DNA of 21,730 bases from NCBI GenBank assembly GCA_018333775.1, contig JAGXSO010000070.1:1-21730 (forward strand). Reading direction: 5' to 3'. The position numbers were made by a program, and so were the translations under genes. Within the stretch, counting starts at the first letter, position 1; every line of letters begins with the position of its first letter. The notes under the pieces were generated by a model. The model worked only from the letters and a program-made list of their open reading frames with translations. It was not told the DNA's origin and did not search any database. The stretch is from Truepera sp. GTDB lineage: Bacteria > Deinococcota > Deinococci > Deinococcales > Trueperaceae. Positions 15,073-21,730 of this stretch are shown here, in pieces.

Positions 15073-15972
15073 ATGGCTCGAGCCCCCGGCCTGATCCCAC
15101 TTAGCGAGCACGTCTACTACCTCCCCGATAGCGTCAACTGCGCGGTGGTAGTAGGCGAAGGCGGCCAGGCTGTGCTGATCGACACCGGGCAGGACAAGGA
15201 CCACGGCCGGCGCCTGGCCCAAGCCTGCGAGGCGCGAGGCGTTAGACCGGCAGCCATCGTCAACACCCACTCGCACGCCGACCACTACGGCGGCAACGAT
15301 TATCTGACCCGCAACCTGGGCCTGCCGGTCTACGCGCCGCCGTTTGAGGCCAGCATCATGCAAGAGCCCTACCTCGAGCCGGTCTACCTGTTTGCGGGAG
15401 CCAAACCCCCGGCCGAAATGCTCAACAAGTGGCTATTAGCCAAGCCCTCGCCGGTCGATTACCTGCTGGCACCAGGGGAACTTGGGCTGTTCGGCGTCAC
15501 CCTCACAGTATTAGACACCTCCGGCCATGCCCACCGCCACTACGCCGTGCAGGTCGATGATGTGCTGATCGCCGCCGATGCAGTGTTCGGCCTTGGCCTG
15601 CTGGAGAAGTACCCGCTCCCCTTTGGTCAAGACATCGGCCGGCAGCGGGCGAGCATGGCAGCAGTGGGGACGCTCGGCGCTCGGGTGGTAGTGCCCGGCC
15701 ACGGTGAGCCGACCGAGGAGGTCGGTGGCCTAGTAGCCGCCAACCTGGCCGCGCTCGACCGTGCCGCCGAGGTAGTCGCGGCGGCATGTATCGGTGTCGA
15801 TAGCGCCACAGTGCTAAAAACCACCTGCGACGCGCTCGGCATCGCGATTAACGACCTGCCGCGCTACACGCTTAACCTCTGCACGGTGCAGGCTTATCTT
15901 AGCTACCTGCGTGAAGCGGGCCGGATAGGCTTTGAGCTGCGCGACAATCGGCTGTGCTGGCAGCAAAGCTGA
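15073..15972 (+). CDS. Metallo-beta-lactamase-fold hydrolase
   Basis: 299-residue MBL-fold protein with a dinuclear metal centre. The metal ligands are visible in order: THSHADH (H66, H68, D70, H71), SGHAHRH, the Asp of AADAVFG and VPGHGEP. After the fold ends near residue 225 there is a helical tail to the C-terminus ending in a segment like a winged-helix or dimer module. Substrate is not determinable: hydroxyacylglutathione hydrolase-like, thioesterase or phosphodiesterase activities are all possible in this superfamily. ATG 15073 was chosen from the leaderless-type -10 just upstream; an ORF start at 14950 would add 41 residues without domain similarity. Its stop abuts the stop of the convergent SDR gene with no base between. 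Confidence 0.85.
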   Translation: MARAPGLIPLSEHVYYLPDSVNCAVVVGEGGQAVLIDTGQDKDHGRRLAQACEARGVRPAAIVNTHSHADHYGGNDYLTRNLGLPVYAPPFEASIMQEPYLEPVYLFAGAKPPAEMLNKWLLAKPSPVDYLLAPGELGLFGVTLTVLDTSGHAHRHYAVQVDDVLIAADAVFGLGLLEKYPLPFGQDIGRQRASMAAVGTLGARVVVPGHGEPTEEVGGLVAANLAALDRAAEVVAAACIGVDSATVLKTTCDALGIAINDLPRYTLNLCTVQAYLSYLREAGRIGFELRDNRLCWQQS

Positions 15973-16599
15973 CTATCCCACCCGCAGCTCGGCTACCGGC
16001 TCGCTCTGCAGGGCAGCCACGATGGCCTCCGCTACCTGGTCAGGCCCAAGCGCGTCCCGAGGCGGCGTGCCGACCCCTTCCCAAAACGGGGTGCGCACTG
16101 CTTTGGGCAGCACTAACGTAAGGCTGGCCTGGCGGCGCAGCTCTAAGGCTGCTACCTGGCACAGCGCCGTTACCGCCGCCTTGCTGGCCGCGTAAGCGCC
16201 GAAGTTGCGCAGCGTTACCAGCTCAGGCCGGGCCCCGATTACAAACACGCGCGCCCCGGCGCTGAACTTAGGCGCTATATGCTTTAGACAGTAGAACAGC
16301 CCGGTGACGTTGGCCTCGAAGGTTTCGTGCCAGTGCTGAGCCGAGGTGGTCGTTAGCGGTTCGGGATAGATAGCGCCGGCGGCGTAGACCATGAGGTCGA
16401 GCTTGGACAGGGTATCGGCCAGGGCTTTGACCTCTAGCTCGCTGTTTAAGTTGCAGAGCACCGCGTCGGCGCCGAGCTGCTGTTTGAGGTCGGTTAGCGT
16501 GCGGGCATTGCGTCCGGCTAGTGTGAGCGTGTAACCGTCGAGGCGGCTGGCAACTGCGCCGCCGATTCCACCTGCGCCGATAATCAGAGCGTGCTTCAT
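15973..16599 (-). CDS. SDR-fold oxidoreductase-like protein, catalytic Ser missing
   Basis: 208-residue short-chain dehydrogenase fold. The Rossmann nucleotide motif is GAGGIGG (8-14), YAAGA (72-76) stands where NNAG usually is, and the active-site pair is Y136 and K140 in YAASK. The usual catalytic serine, 13 residues before the tyrosine, is Ala123 in VIGARPEL. Either activity is lost or altered, or another residue takes over. After YxxxK the sequence TLVLPKAVRTPFWEG matches the normal post-active-site PGxVxTxF region. ATG 16599 has an AGGG 1-5 nt before it, a weak site. It lies 39 nt after the PEGA gene and could be co-transcribed with it. Substrate unknown. Confidence 0.85.
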   Translation of the reverse strand: MKHALIIGAGGIGGAVASRLDGYTLTLAGRNARTLTDLKQQLGADAVLCNLNSELEVKALADTLSKLDLMVYAAGAIYPEPLTTTSAQHWHETFEANVTGLFYCLKHIAPKFSAGARVFVIGARPELVTLRNFGAYAASKAAVTALCQVAALELRRQASLTLVLPKAVRTPFWEGVGTPPRDALGPDQVAEAIVAALQSEPVAELRVG

Positions 16600-16638
16600 G
16601 CCCTGACGCTAACGGCTTGACGCTGAGCGCGCCGTAGG

Positions 16639-17745
16639 CTAGGGCGCAAATGGAACCAGGGTCTGCTGCTCAAAGTCGATGCGGAATACCCCGCCTCCCT
16701 CTGGGATCACGACCTCAAAGCGGGTCGGCTCCAGCCCGGCCCAGCGCTCGATCCGATAACGCCCTGGCCGCAGCGGACCGGCAAACGGTGAAGCCTGGCG
16801 CTCGCCGTCGAGGCGGACCATCTGACCTGGCGGCAGCTCCCAGAAGAGCATGGTGTCAAAGAGGGGCCTTAAGGTTTCGTCGACCCGGCTGACGCGGAAG
16901 TTGCGCACCGTAACCGACACCACTTTGCTCTCGAAGCCGGGCCGCGACAGCCGCACCGTGCGCATACCCGGCAGCGCCGGCACGGTGATGGGGCTGACTC
17001 CTACCTCTCGCCCCTCGACCGTTACTGCTGCCGTGGGGGTGCTGACCACCTGGATGGTGCCGCCGCTGAGCGGTGTCAAGAGGGCGGTGGTAAACTCGCT
17101 GCGGTCGGCTTCCAGGGTCACGGTGGAGGTCCACAGCAGGTAGCCGTCCTTGCGCAGCTCGAGCTGGTAGCGGCCCGGTTGCAGCAAGAGCGGCTCGAGC
17201 CGGCCGGTGCGGCCCATTAACAGGCCGTTGACGAAGACGGCAGCGCCCTCCGGCTGGCTGCTGATGAACCAGCTGGCCGTCCCACCGACGAGCCTTGGAG
17301 CCGGGCTGATAAACTCCGTCACCGCTTCGGCCAGGACCCGGGCTACCGCCGGCAGACTCGCCTGGTCAAACGACTGGGTGATAAGGTCCGAGGCCCGGCG
17401 GGTTTGGGCGTTAACTGCCAGGATGGTGACCGAAAACCGCTTGTCCTCGCTTGGCGACACCTCGCCGCTCACGCCGTAGCGCCCCTGCTCGAGCTCGGTA
17501 AAAAAGATGGCTAGCTCGACATCTAGGCTCCCGGCGATGCCGCGGGTAATAACCTCGCCGGGGAGGATAGCCAGGCCGCTCTGCTGCGCCAGCTCGGCTC
17601 GGAACGCGGCCACCAGCTCCACCACAACCGTGTCCGGCACTTCGCCCCGGCTCCCGAACGTCGGCACTACCACCTGAGCCTGCCCCAAAGCGAGGAGCGC
17701 CAGCGCTAATAGCGCCAATAGCACCGAGCGGCAGCAGACCAGCAT
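16639..17745 (-). CDS. Exported PEGA-domain protein
   Basis: 368 residues. A signal peptide (about 1-23: LVCCRSVLLALLALALLALGQA) sends it to the envelope; the two early Cys residues precede the hydrophobic core and do not form a clear lipobox. Residues about 25-150 form an unassigned alpha/beta region. Then come two PEGA repeats (about 158-215, with SSQPEGAAVFVNGLLMG and PGRYQLELRKDGY; about 228-285, with STPTAAVTVEGREVG and PGMRTVRLSRPGF). A third, looser one (about 300-360) has PPGQMVRLDGE and PGRYRIERWAG. PEGA modules are surface beta-domains common in envelope proteins; partner and role are unknown. Its ATG stands 7 nt after TATACT, so the mRNA may be leaderless. Confidence 0.85.
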   Translation of the reverse strand: MLVCCRSVLLALLALALLALGQAQVVVPTFGSRGEVPDTVVVELVAAFRAELAQQSGLAILPGEVITRGIAGSLDVELAIFFTELEQGRYGVSGEVSPSEDKRFSVTILAVNAQTRRASDLITQSFDQASLPAVARVLAEAVTEFISPAPRLVGGTASWFISSQPEGAAVFVNGLLMGRTGRLEPLLLQPGRYQLELRKDGYLLWTSTVTLEADRSEFTTALLTPLSGGTIQVVSTPTAAVTVEGREVGVSPITVPALPGMRTVRLSRPGFESKVVSVTVRNFRVSRVDETLRPLFDTMLFWELPPGQMVRLDGERQASPFAGPLRPGRYRIERWAGLEPTRFEVVIPEGGGVFRIDFEQQTLVPFAP

Positions 17746-17752
17746 CCCCTTT

Positions 17753-17758
17753 AGTATA
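17753..17758 (-). promoter_or_regulatory. -10 box of the PEGA gene, leaderless geometry
   Basis: TATACT on the minus strand lies exactly 7 nt (AAAGGGG) before the ATG at 17745. No good -35 box sits 16-18 nt upstream. The AAAGGGG string is too close to the ATG to act as a ribosome site, which supports leaderless translation. Confidence 0.5.
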
Positions 17759-17801
17759 GCCGCCCCGGTGCGATTGGGGGGTGTTAATGTAAGGCGGCTA
17801 T
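17756..17801. repeat. Perfect 9-bp inverted repeat spanning the divergent PEGA/phosphoesterase spacer
   Basis: ATAGCCGCC (17756-17764) and GGCGGCTAT (17793-17801) are exact reverse complements 28 bp apart. One arm overlaps the PEGA -10 box and the other overlaps the phosphoesterase start codon. It could be an operator shared by both genes; in GC-rich DNA chance is also possible. Confidence 0.35.
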
Positions 17802-18555
17802 GCGAATTCTGGTGCTAAGCGACATTCACGCCAACCAGATCGCCTTCGAGGCGGTGCTGCGGCACGCCGGGCGGCAGCGCTGGGACAGGGTGCTGTTCCT
17901 GGGTGATGTGGTGGGCTACTACCCCGAACCCGAGGCGGCTACCCGCACGCTGCGCGAGTTGCAGCCTGAGCCGGTGCTGGGCAATCACGATGCTTTGCTG
18001 CTCGAGCTGGTTAACAACCCGGAGCCCGGTCCACGCAGTGACAGCCTGGTCCATGAGGTGCTTGACAGACACCGGCAGTGCCTATCAGGTGAGAGCCTGG
18101 CCTTCTTGCAGACCTTTCAGCCGCGCTTGCAGGGCGATAACTGGGAAGCCACCCACGGCGCGCTGCGCCATCCCTGGGAGTATCTGGCTAGTTTGCCGAG
18201 CGCGCAAGCCAACCTTCCGCTCTTGAGCACCGACCTCTGTCTGGTCGGTCACACCCATGTGCCCATGATCTACGCCTGCGTGCAGACTGAGAAGGGCAAC
18301 CTGTGGCGCACCGTGCCGTTTCGGGGCGAACGCGCTATCTACCGCCTGCCACCCAAAGCCAAAGTATTTTTTAATCCTGGCTCGGTTGGCCAGCCTCGCG
18401 ATGGGGTACCGCTGGCCAGCTACGCCATCTTCGATGAAGAGCTGCGAGTGATCGAGCTGTTCCGCGTCCCCTTTGACCTGCTGGCAGTGCAGCGGCAGGT
18501 GCGCGAGCAAGGTTATCCCGAGGCGCTGGCCGTCCGGTTGGAGGTGGGCCGATAG
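17800..18555 (+). CDS. Calcineurin-like metallophosphoesterase (YfcE/MJ0936-type)
   Basis: 251-residue cytosolic phosphoesterase with all five family motifs: SDIH (D8, H10), GDVVGY (D36), GNHD (N62, H63, D64), THGA and GHTH. The two-metal site therefore looks intact. It probably hydrolyses a phosphomono- or diester, but the natural substrate is unknown. ATG 17800 follows only AAGG, 5 nt upstream. A TGT-TAATGT extended -10 (17782-17790) lies 9 nt before the ATG, so the 5' end is very short or absent. It is divergent from the PEGA gene, and its TAG overlaps the likely start of holB. Confidence 0.9.
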   Translation: MRILVLSDIHANQIAFEAVLRHAGRQRWDRVLFLGDVVGYYPEPEAATRTLRELQPEPVLGNHDALLLELVNNPEPGPRSDSLVHEVLDRHRQCLSGESLAFLQTFQPRLQGDNWEATHGALRHPWEYLASLPSAQANLPLLSTDLCLVGHTHVPMIYACVQTEKGNLWRTVPFRGERAIYRLPPKAKVFFNPGSVGQPRDGVPLASYAIFDEELRVIELFRVPFDLLAVQRQVREQGYPEALAVRLEVGR

Positions 18556-19457
18556 TCGCGCCCTTCGGTCACGATCGCCCTCGCGCCCTGCTGCGCCGCC
18601 TCCGCGCTCACACCCTGCTGTTTGTCGGTCCGGATGGCGTCGGTCGCCGCCAGGTGGCTCGCTGGTATGCTGCCTGGCTCAACTGCGCCGCCCCGAGCTC
18701 GGAGCCGTGCGGGCGCTGCGCTAGCTGCCTGGCTATGCAGCAGGGTACCCATCCTGACTACCGCGAGGTGGCACCCGAGGCCACCACCCAGAGTGGCCGC
18801 GCCAGCCGCCGCCTGCAGCTGCGCATCGGCGACCTGGTGCCGCGCCAAGGGCCGGGCGAGAACCCCGATCCGCTGGGGCCGTGGCTGATGCACCGCCCTA
18901 GCTATCGGCGCCGGGTTGGGGTTATCGACCAGGCTGAGGCGCTGACTGAGCAGGCCGCCAACGCCTTCTTGAAGATGCTGGAGGAGCCGCCTAGCTACAC
19001 TATGCTGATCTTGATAGCCGGTAGTGAACAGGCGCTGTTGCCGACCGTGGCCTCGCGCGGCACCCCGGTGCGCTTCGGGCCGGTGTACCGCGGCGCGAGC
19101 AACCACCCGGCGGCGCGGCTGGGGCGGATCGGTGACATCATCAGCGCCGAGGCCAACCAGGAGGCCTTTACCGAGCTAGTGGCGCTCATCGATGACTACC
19201 TGGCGGCCATCCCGCGAGGGCTAGACCAGGCGCTGCTGAGCGCCGACGCGCTGGAGAAGCGCTGGAGTGCCGAACTCGACTTCGATCTGCCCGAGCTGCT
19301 GCGGGCCCGCCTCAGCGGCTGGCCCGCTCCGGCTTATGGCGAGGCGCTGGCGGCGCTCGACCACTGCGAAACCGCCTTAGCCGCCTACGCTTCGCCAGGA
19401 CTGGCAGTTCAGGTATTGACGCTGACCTTGCGCGACATCGCTCGCCGCTACTCCTGA
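18552..19457 (+). CDS. holB: DNA polymerase III delta' subunit, apparent ATA start
   Basis: Clamp-loader delta' subunit, a AAA+ protein working with DnaX and delta. GHDRPRALLRRL and the degenerate P-loop GPDGVGRRQ (about 26-34, Arg for the Lys, so no ATPase) open the protein. Zinc cysteines follow at 45, 53, 56 and 59. GVIDQAEALTEQAANAFLKMLEEPP is the Walker B/sensor region. A GTG at 18654 would cut the P-loop, so the start must lie upstream. The only position with a ribosome site is ATA 18552 (GGAGG 7 nt before), overlapping the phosphoesterase stop as ATAG. No in-frame ATG, GTG or TTG exists between 18531 and 18654. This gives 301 residues. The 3' end overlaps the convergent PSP1 gene by 10 bp. 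Confidence 0.86.
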   Translation: MVAPFGHDRPRALLRRLRAHTLLFVGPDGVGRRQVARWYAAWLNCAAPSSEPCGRCASCLAMQQGTHPDYREVAPEATTQSGRASRRLQLRIGDLVPRQGPGENPDPLGPWLMHRPSYRRRVGVIDQAEALTEQAANAFLKMLEEPPSYTMLILIAGSEQALLPTVASRGTPVRFGPVYRGASNHPAARLGRIGDIISAEANQEAFTELVALIDDYLAAIPRGLDQALLSADALEKRWSAELDFDLPELLRARLSGWPAPAYGEALAALDHCETALAAYASPGLAVQVLTLTLRDIARRYS

Positions 19458-20269
19458 GCCTCGGCCAGGTCGAGGCTGGTACCGCCTTTGAGGCACGCCA
19501 CCGCCTCGGCTGGATACTCCTCGTAACCCCCTTCATCGGTCTCCAGCCCGACGGTCTGTTTCAGCGGATTGAGCTTAATAATCCGCCCGCAGGTTCCTGA
19601 CTCGGTATGGCAGGCGCGCACACCTTTCTTGGGCAGTCCGCGCAGCAGCTCCTGGTACATCTCGTGCTCGTACTGCAAGCAGCACATTAAGCGGCCGCAC
19701 CGCCCGCTGATCTTGTCAGGATTCAAAGGGAGCTGTTGGTCGCGGGCCATGCGGATGGAGACCGCGCTGAAGCTCTGCAGCCAGGTCGAGCTGCACGAGC
19801 CCATGCCGCACGCGCCCAAGGTTCCCAGGATGCGCGCTTGGTCACGCGGTCCGACATTGCAGAACTCGATGCGCGCCTGGGTGTGCGGCAGCAGCGCCTG
19901 AGTCAGCACCCGGAGCGGCACCTGCTCCTCGGCGGTGTAGCTAATCACCAACACCTGCTCATCGAGCGTAAACTCCAGGCTGATGAGCTTGAGGCGCTGT
20001 TCGCGCGCTCTGGCGCGCAGCAGCCACTTAAGGGACTCGGCCTGGAGCCGCAAGGCTTCGTACTGCTCCAGGTCCTCAGGGAGCGCTTGGCGGATGTAAT
20101 GGCCGCTCGGTTTGGCGTGCTCGGTGATATTGGTCCGCACCAGGCCCAGCTCGAGCCCGCGCCGGGTGCTGACCACACAGCGCGTTCCGACCTTCGGCGG
20201 GGTGGGGGGGGCCTCCAGGTAGTGCAGCTTCGGGCCGTTATCAAACCGAACGCCGATGCATTCGGGCAT
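19448..20269 (-). CDS. PSP1 C-terminal domain protein, RicT/YaaT-like
   Basis: 273-residue cytoplasmic protein of the PSP1/RicT family. In Bacillus, RicT works with RicA and RicF in an Fe-S complex affecting mRNA maturation by RNase Y. Cysteines typical of the family are present: C154 and C159 (GACGMGSC), C191, C196 and C197 (GRCGRLMCC), and C220 and C227 (CHTESGTC). VSTRRGLELGLV near 33-44 is the usual N-terminal core. ATG 20269 has a GAGGAGG site 5-6 nt upstream. Whether RicA/RicF partners exist cannot be seen. It faces holB tail to tail, whereas in Bacillus the homologue directly follows holB on the same strand. Confidence 0.9.
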   Translation of the reverse strand: MPECIGVRFDNGPKLHYLEAPPTPPKVGTRCVVSTRRGLELGLVRTNITEHAKPSGHYIRQALPEDLEQYEALRLQAESLKWLLRARAREQRLKLISLEFTLDEQVLVISYTAEEQVPLRVLTQALLPHTQARIEFCNVGPRDQARILGTLGACGMGSCSSTWLQSFSAVSIRMARDQQLPLNPDKISGRCGRLMCCLQYEHEMYQELLRGLPKKGVRACHTESGTCGRIIKLNPLKQTVGLETDEGGYEEYPAEAVACLKGGTSLDLAEAQE

Positions 20270-20296
20270 AAGACCTCCTCAGACGCCGCGGGCCGC

Positions 20297-20317
20297 AGCC
20301 CTAAGGCGTGTAGGGCT
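20297..20317 (-). promoter_or_regulatory. Hairpin in the leader of the PSP1 gene
   Basis: AGCCCTA (20297-20303) and TAGGGCT (20311-20317) form a perfect 7-bp stem with a 7-nt loop, 28 nt upstream of the PSP1 start. TACGAT (20318-20323, minus) just before it resembles a -10 box, so the hairpin may lie at the mRNA 5' end, as with gltB. No -35 box supports that promoter. Confidence 0.35.
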
Positions 20318-20335
20318 ATCGTAGCGTAACGGGTC

Positions 20336-20356
20336 ATGGGTAATGGGTGATGGGTG
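20336..20356. repeat. Three tandem ATGGGTR heptamers
   Basis: ATGGGTA, ATGGGTG and ATGGGTG follow one another directly. The remaining spacer (20357-20500) has GCTGA/AGCT-rich simple sequence near 20,420-20,475, like the ilvN-ilvC spacer, and no gene. Confidence 0.6.
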
Positions 20357-20502
20357 AAAGGATGTCGCGAGAGGTCGGGCCGAAATCACTCTCGCTCCGC
20401 TTTTCCGCAGGGAGGCTCAGTTGTGAGCTGGCAGCTTGTCAGCAAAGGCTTAGCTGCCTAGCTGACTGGCTCGAGCCTACCGAGACTTTTCACATCGTTT
20501 TC

Positions 20503-20511
20503 TGCTAATAT
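20503..20511 (+). promoter_or_regulatory. Extended -10 promoter of the flavoprotein gene
   Basis: TGC (20503-20505) precedes TAATAT (20506-20511), a good extended -10, with no strong -35. Transcription from about 20518 would give a leader of about 41 nt, long enough to hold the ribosome site. Confidence 0.55.
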
Positions 20512-20558
20512 CAGGTGTCGGTTCGTCGTTTGGCGCAACGACTTTGAGGAGGATCTAA

Positions 20559-21730
20559 GTGCTAGCTCTACCGTGCCTTATTCAAGGCGGCATGGGCGTT
20601 TCAGTCTCCAACTGGCGCCTAGCCAGAACTGTATCCCTGCTGGGACAATTGGGAGTGATCTCGGGCACCGCCATGGACACCGTAATGGTGCGCCGCCTGC
20701 AAGACGGCGACCCCGGCGGGCTGGTGCGCCGGGCGCTGGCTGCGTTCCCCTTCCAGCAGTGGGTCAAACCGGTGTTGGAAAGGTACTTCTGCCCTGAGGG
20801 CCGAGGGGACAGGCCCTACTTGCGCGTCCCTATGCCGACCGGCCTGGGCGATACCGCCTCGCAGATGCTGCATGCGCTGGGCAGCTATGTCGAGGTCTTT
20901 CTGGCCAAGGAGGGGCACCACGGGCTGGTGGGGATGAACCTGCTGACCAAGCTGCAGCTCCCTACCCTGGGCGCGCTCTACGGGGCCATGCTGGCTAAGG
21001 TCGATTATGTCCTGATGGGGGCGGGCATCCCCCGTGAGATCCCTGAAGCCCTCGACAGGCTGGCAGCCGGCGAGACTGCCTCGCTTAAGCTCGACGTGAC
21101 CGGCTGGACAGGCGCGGAGGCGGCGCGGCTAAGGTTCAATCCCCAGGAGATCGCCGGTCAGGCTCAGACCATTAAGCGCCCCAGCTTTCTGCCCATTATC
21201 GCTTCCAACTCGTTGGCAACCCTGCTGGCCCGCAAGGTGACCGGCAGCATCCAGGGCTTTGTGATCGAGGGCCCCACCGCCGGCGGGCACAACGCCCCGC
21301 CCAGAGGGACGCCGGTCTTTGATGAGCGCGGTCAGCCGGTCTACGGCGAGCGCGATGTGGTCGATCTGGAGCAGATCAAGGCCTTGGGGTTGCCGTTCTG
21401 GCTAGCGGGCGGCGCGGGTTCGCCTGAAGCCCTGCAAGAGGCCCTGGATCGGGGCGCGGCGGGCGTTCAGGTAGGGACGCTGTTTGCCTACAGCCAGGAG
21501 TCGGGCTTTGAGCCGGGCCTCAAGCGGAGGATTCTCGAGCAGGCGGCCAGGGGCGAGGTGAAAGTCTTTACCGACCCCAGAGCCTCGCCTACCGGCTTCC
21601 CCTTCAAGGTGGCGGAGGTCGCGGGCACACTCTCGCAACTTGAGGTCTACCAGGGCCGCACCCGAGTCTGCGATCTGGGCTATCTGCGTGAGCCCTACCA
21701 GGTAAAGGAAGGCAAGATCGGCTTCCGCTG
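20559..21730 (+). CDS. Nitronate monooxygenase-family FMN oxidoreductase, C-terminus outside the window
   Basis: TIM-barrel flavoprotein of the 2-nitropropane dioxygenase / NAD(P)H:flavin oxidoreductase family (COG2070). The start QGGMGVSVSNWRLA is the family's first FMN loop. IEGPTAGGHN carries the conserved active-site His244, WLAGGAGSPEAL and GVQVGTLFAYSQESG are the phosphate-binding strands, and the tail after about residue 365 (CDLGYLREPYQ) is an extension seen in a longer subgroup. The start is GTG 20559, 6 nt after AGGAGG. There are 390 codons with no stop by the edge. Members include nitronate monooxygenases and NADH:quinone reductases; which reaction applies here cannot be told. Confidence 0.87.
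   Translation, partial: MLALPCLIQGGMGVSVSNWRLARTVSLLGQLGVISGTAMDTVMVRRLQDGDPGGLVRRALAAFPFQQWVKPVLERYFCPEGRGDRPYLRVPMPTGLGDTASQMLHALGSYVEVFLAKEGHHGLVGMNLLTKLQLPTLGALYGAMLAKVDYVLMGAGIPREIPEALDRLAAGETASLKLDVTGWTGAEAARLRFNPQEIAGQAQTIKRPSFLPIIASNSLATLLARKVTGSIQGFVIEGPTAGGHNAPPRGTPVFDERGQPVYGERDVVDLEQIKALGLPFWLAGGAGSPEALQEALDRGAAGVQVGTLFAYSQESGFEPGLKRRILEQAARGEVKVFTDPRASPTGFPFKVAEVAGTLSQLEVYQGRTRVCDLGYLREPYQVKEGKIGFR

Noticed and set aside
18513..19106. 197-aa minus-strand ORF
   Set aside because: Lies opposite holB with no recognisable domain or ribosome site; a coding shadow.

Overview
The window is about 21.7 kb of GC-rich, gene-dense bacterial chromosome. Several traits suggest Deinococcota (Deinococcus-Thermus), perhaps close to Trueperaceae: a SpoVS protein very like the Thermus/Deinococcus form in a plain biosynthetic setting, a PEGA-domain envelope protein, and several -10 boxes placed 6-7 nt before an ATG, the leaderless-mRNA layout common in that phylum. 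This placement is an inference from protein and promoter style; no rRNA gene is present.

Region 1 (1-11692, all minus strand) is amino-acid biosynthesis. From its promoter near 11.69 kb the order is: a 19-codon leader peptide with an attenuator-like terminator, ilvB, ilvN, ilvC, leuA, a possible 47-aa small ORF, cimA, and then gltB, which has its own promoter and runs off the left edge. IlvBN and IlvC form the shared branched-chain trunk. LeuA commits 2-ketoisovalerate to leucine. CimA makes citramalate from pyruvate and acetyl-CoA, supplying 2-ketobutyrate for isoleucine without threonine deaminase. GltB (glutamate synthase) supplies the glutamate used as amino donor by the final transaminase. 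The spacers hold a dispersed 16-bp tandem repeat, a G/C-run palindrome that can fold as a three-way junction, and GCTGA-rich repeats.

Region 2 (11.8-16.0 kb, plus strand) holds spoVS with an apparent ATC start, a membrane zinc metallopeptidase (YugP-like), rsmB, a two-TM PH-like protein and a metallo-beta-lactamase-fold hydrolase. Genes are packed tightly, and two of them have leaderless-type promoters.

Region 3 (15.97-17.75 kb, minus strand) holds an SDR-fold protein lacking the usual catalytic serine and a secreted PEGA-repeat protein. The latter is divergent from a calcineurin-like phosphoesterase.

Region 4 (17.8-21.73 kb) holds the phosphoesterase, holB (DNA polymerase III delta'), a convergent PSP1/RicT-like protein overlapping holB by 10 bp, and a nitronate monooxygenase-family flavoprotein cut by the right edge.

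I see no CRISPR array, transposase, prophage, tRNA or rRNA gene. The most interesting material is regulatory: the leaderless ilv attenuator, the non-standard start codons and the intergenic repeat families.
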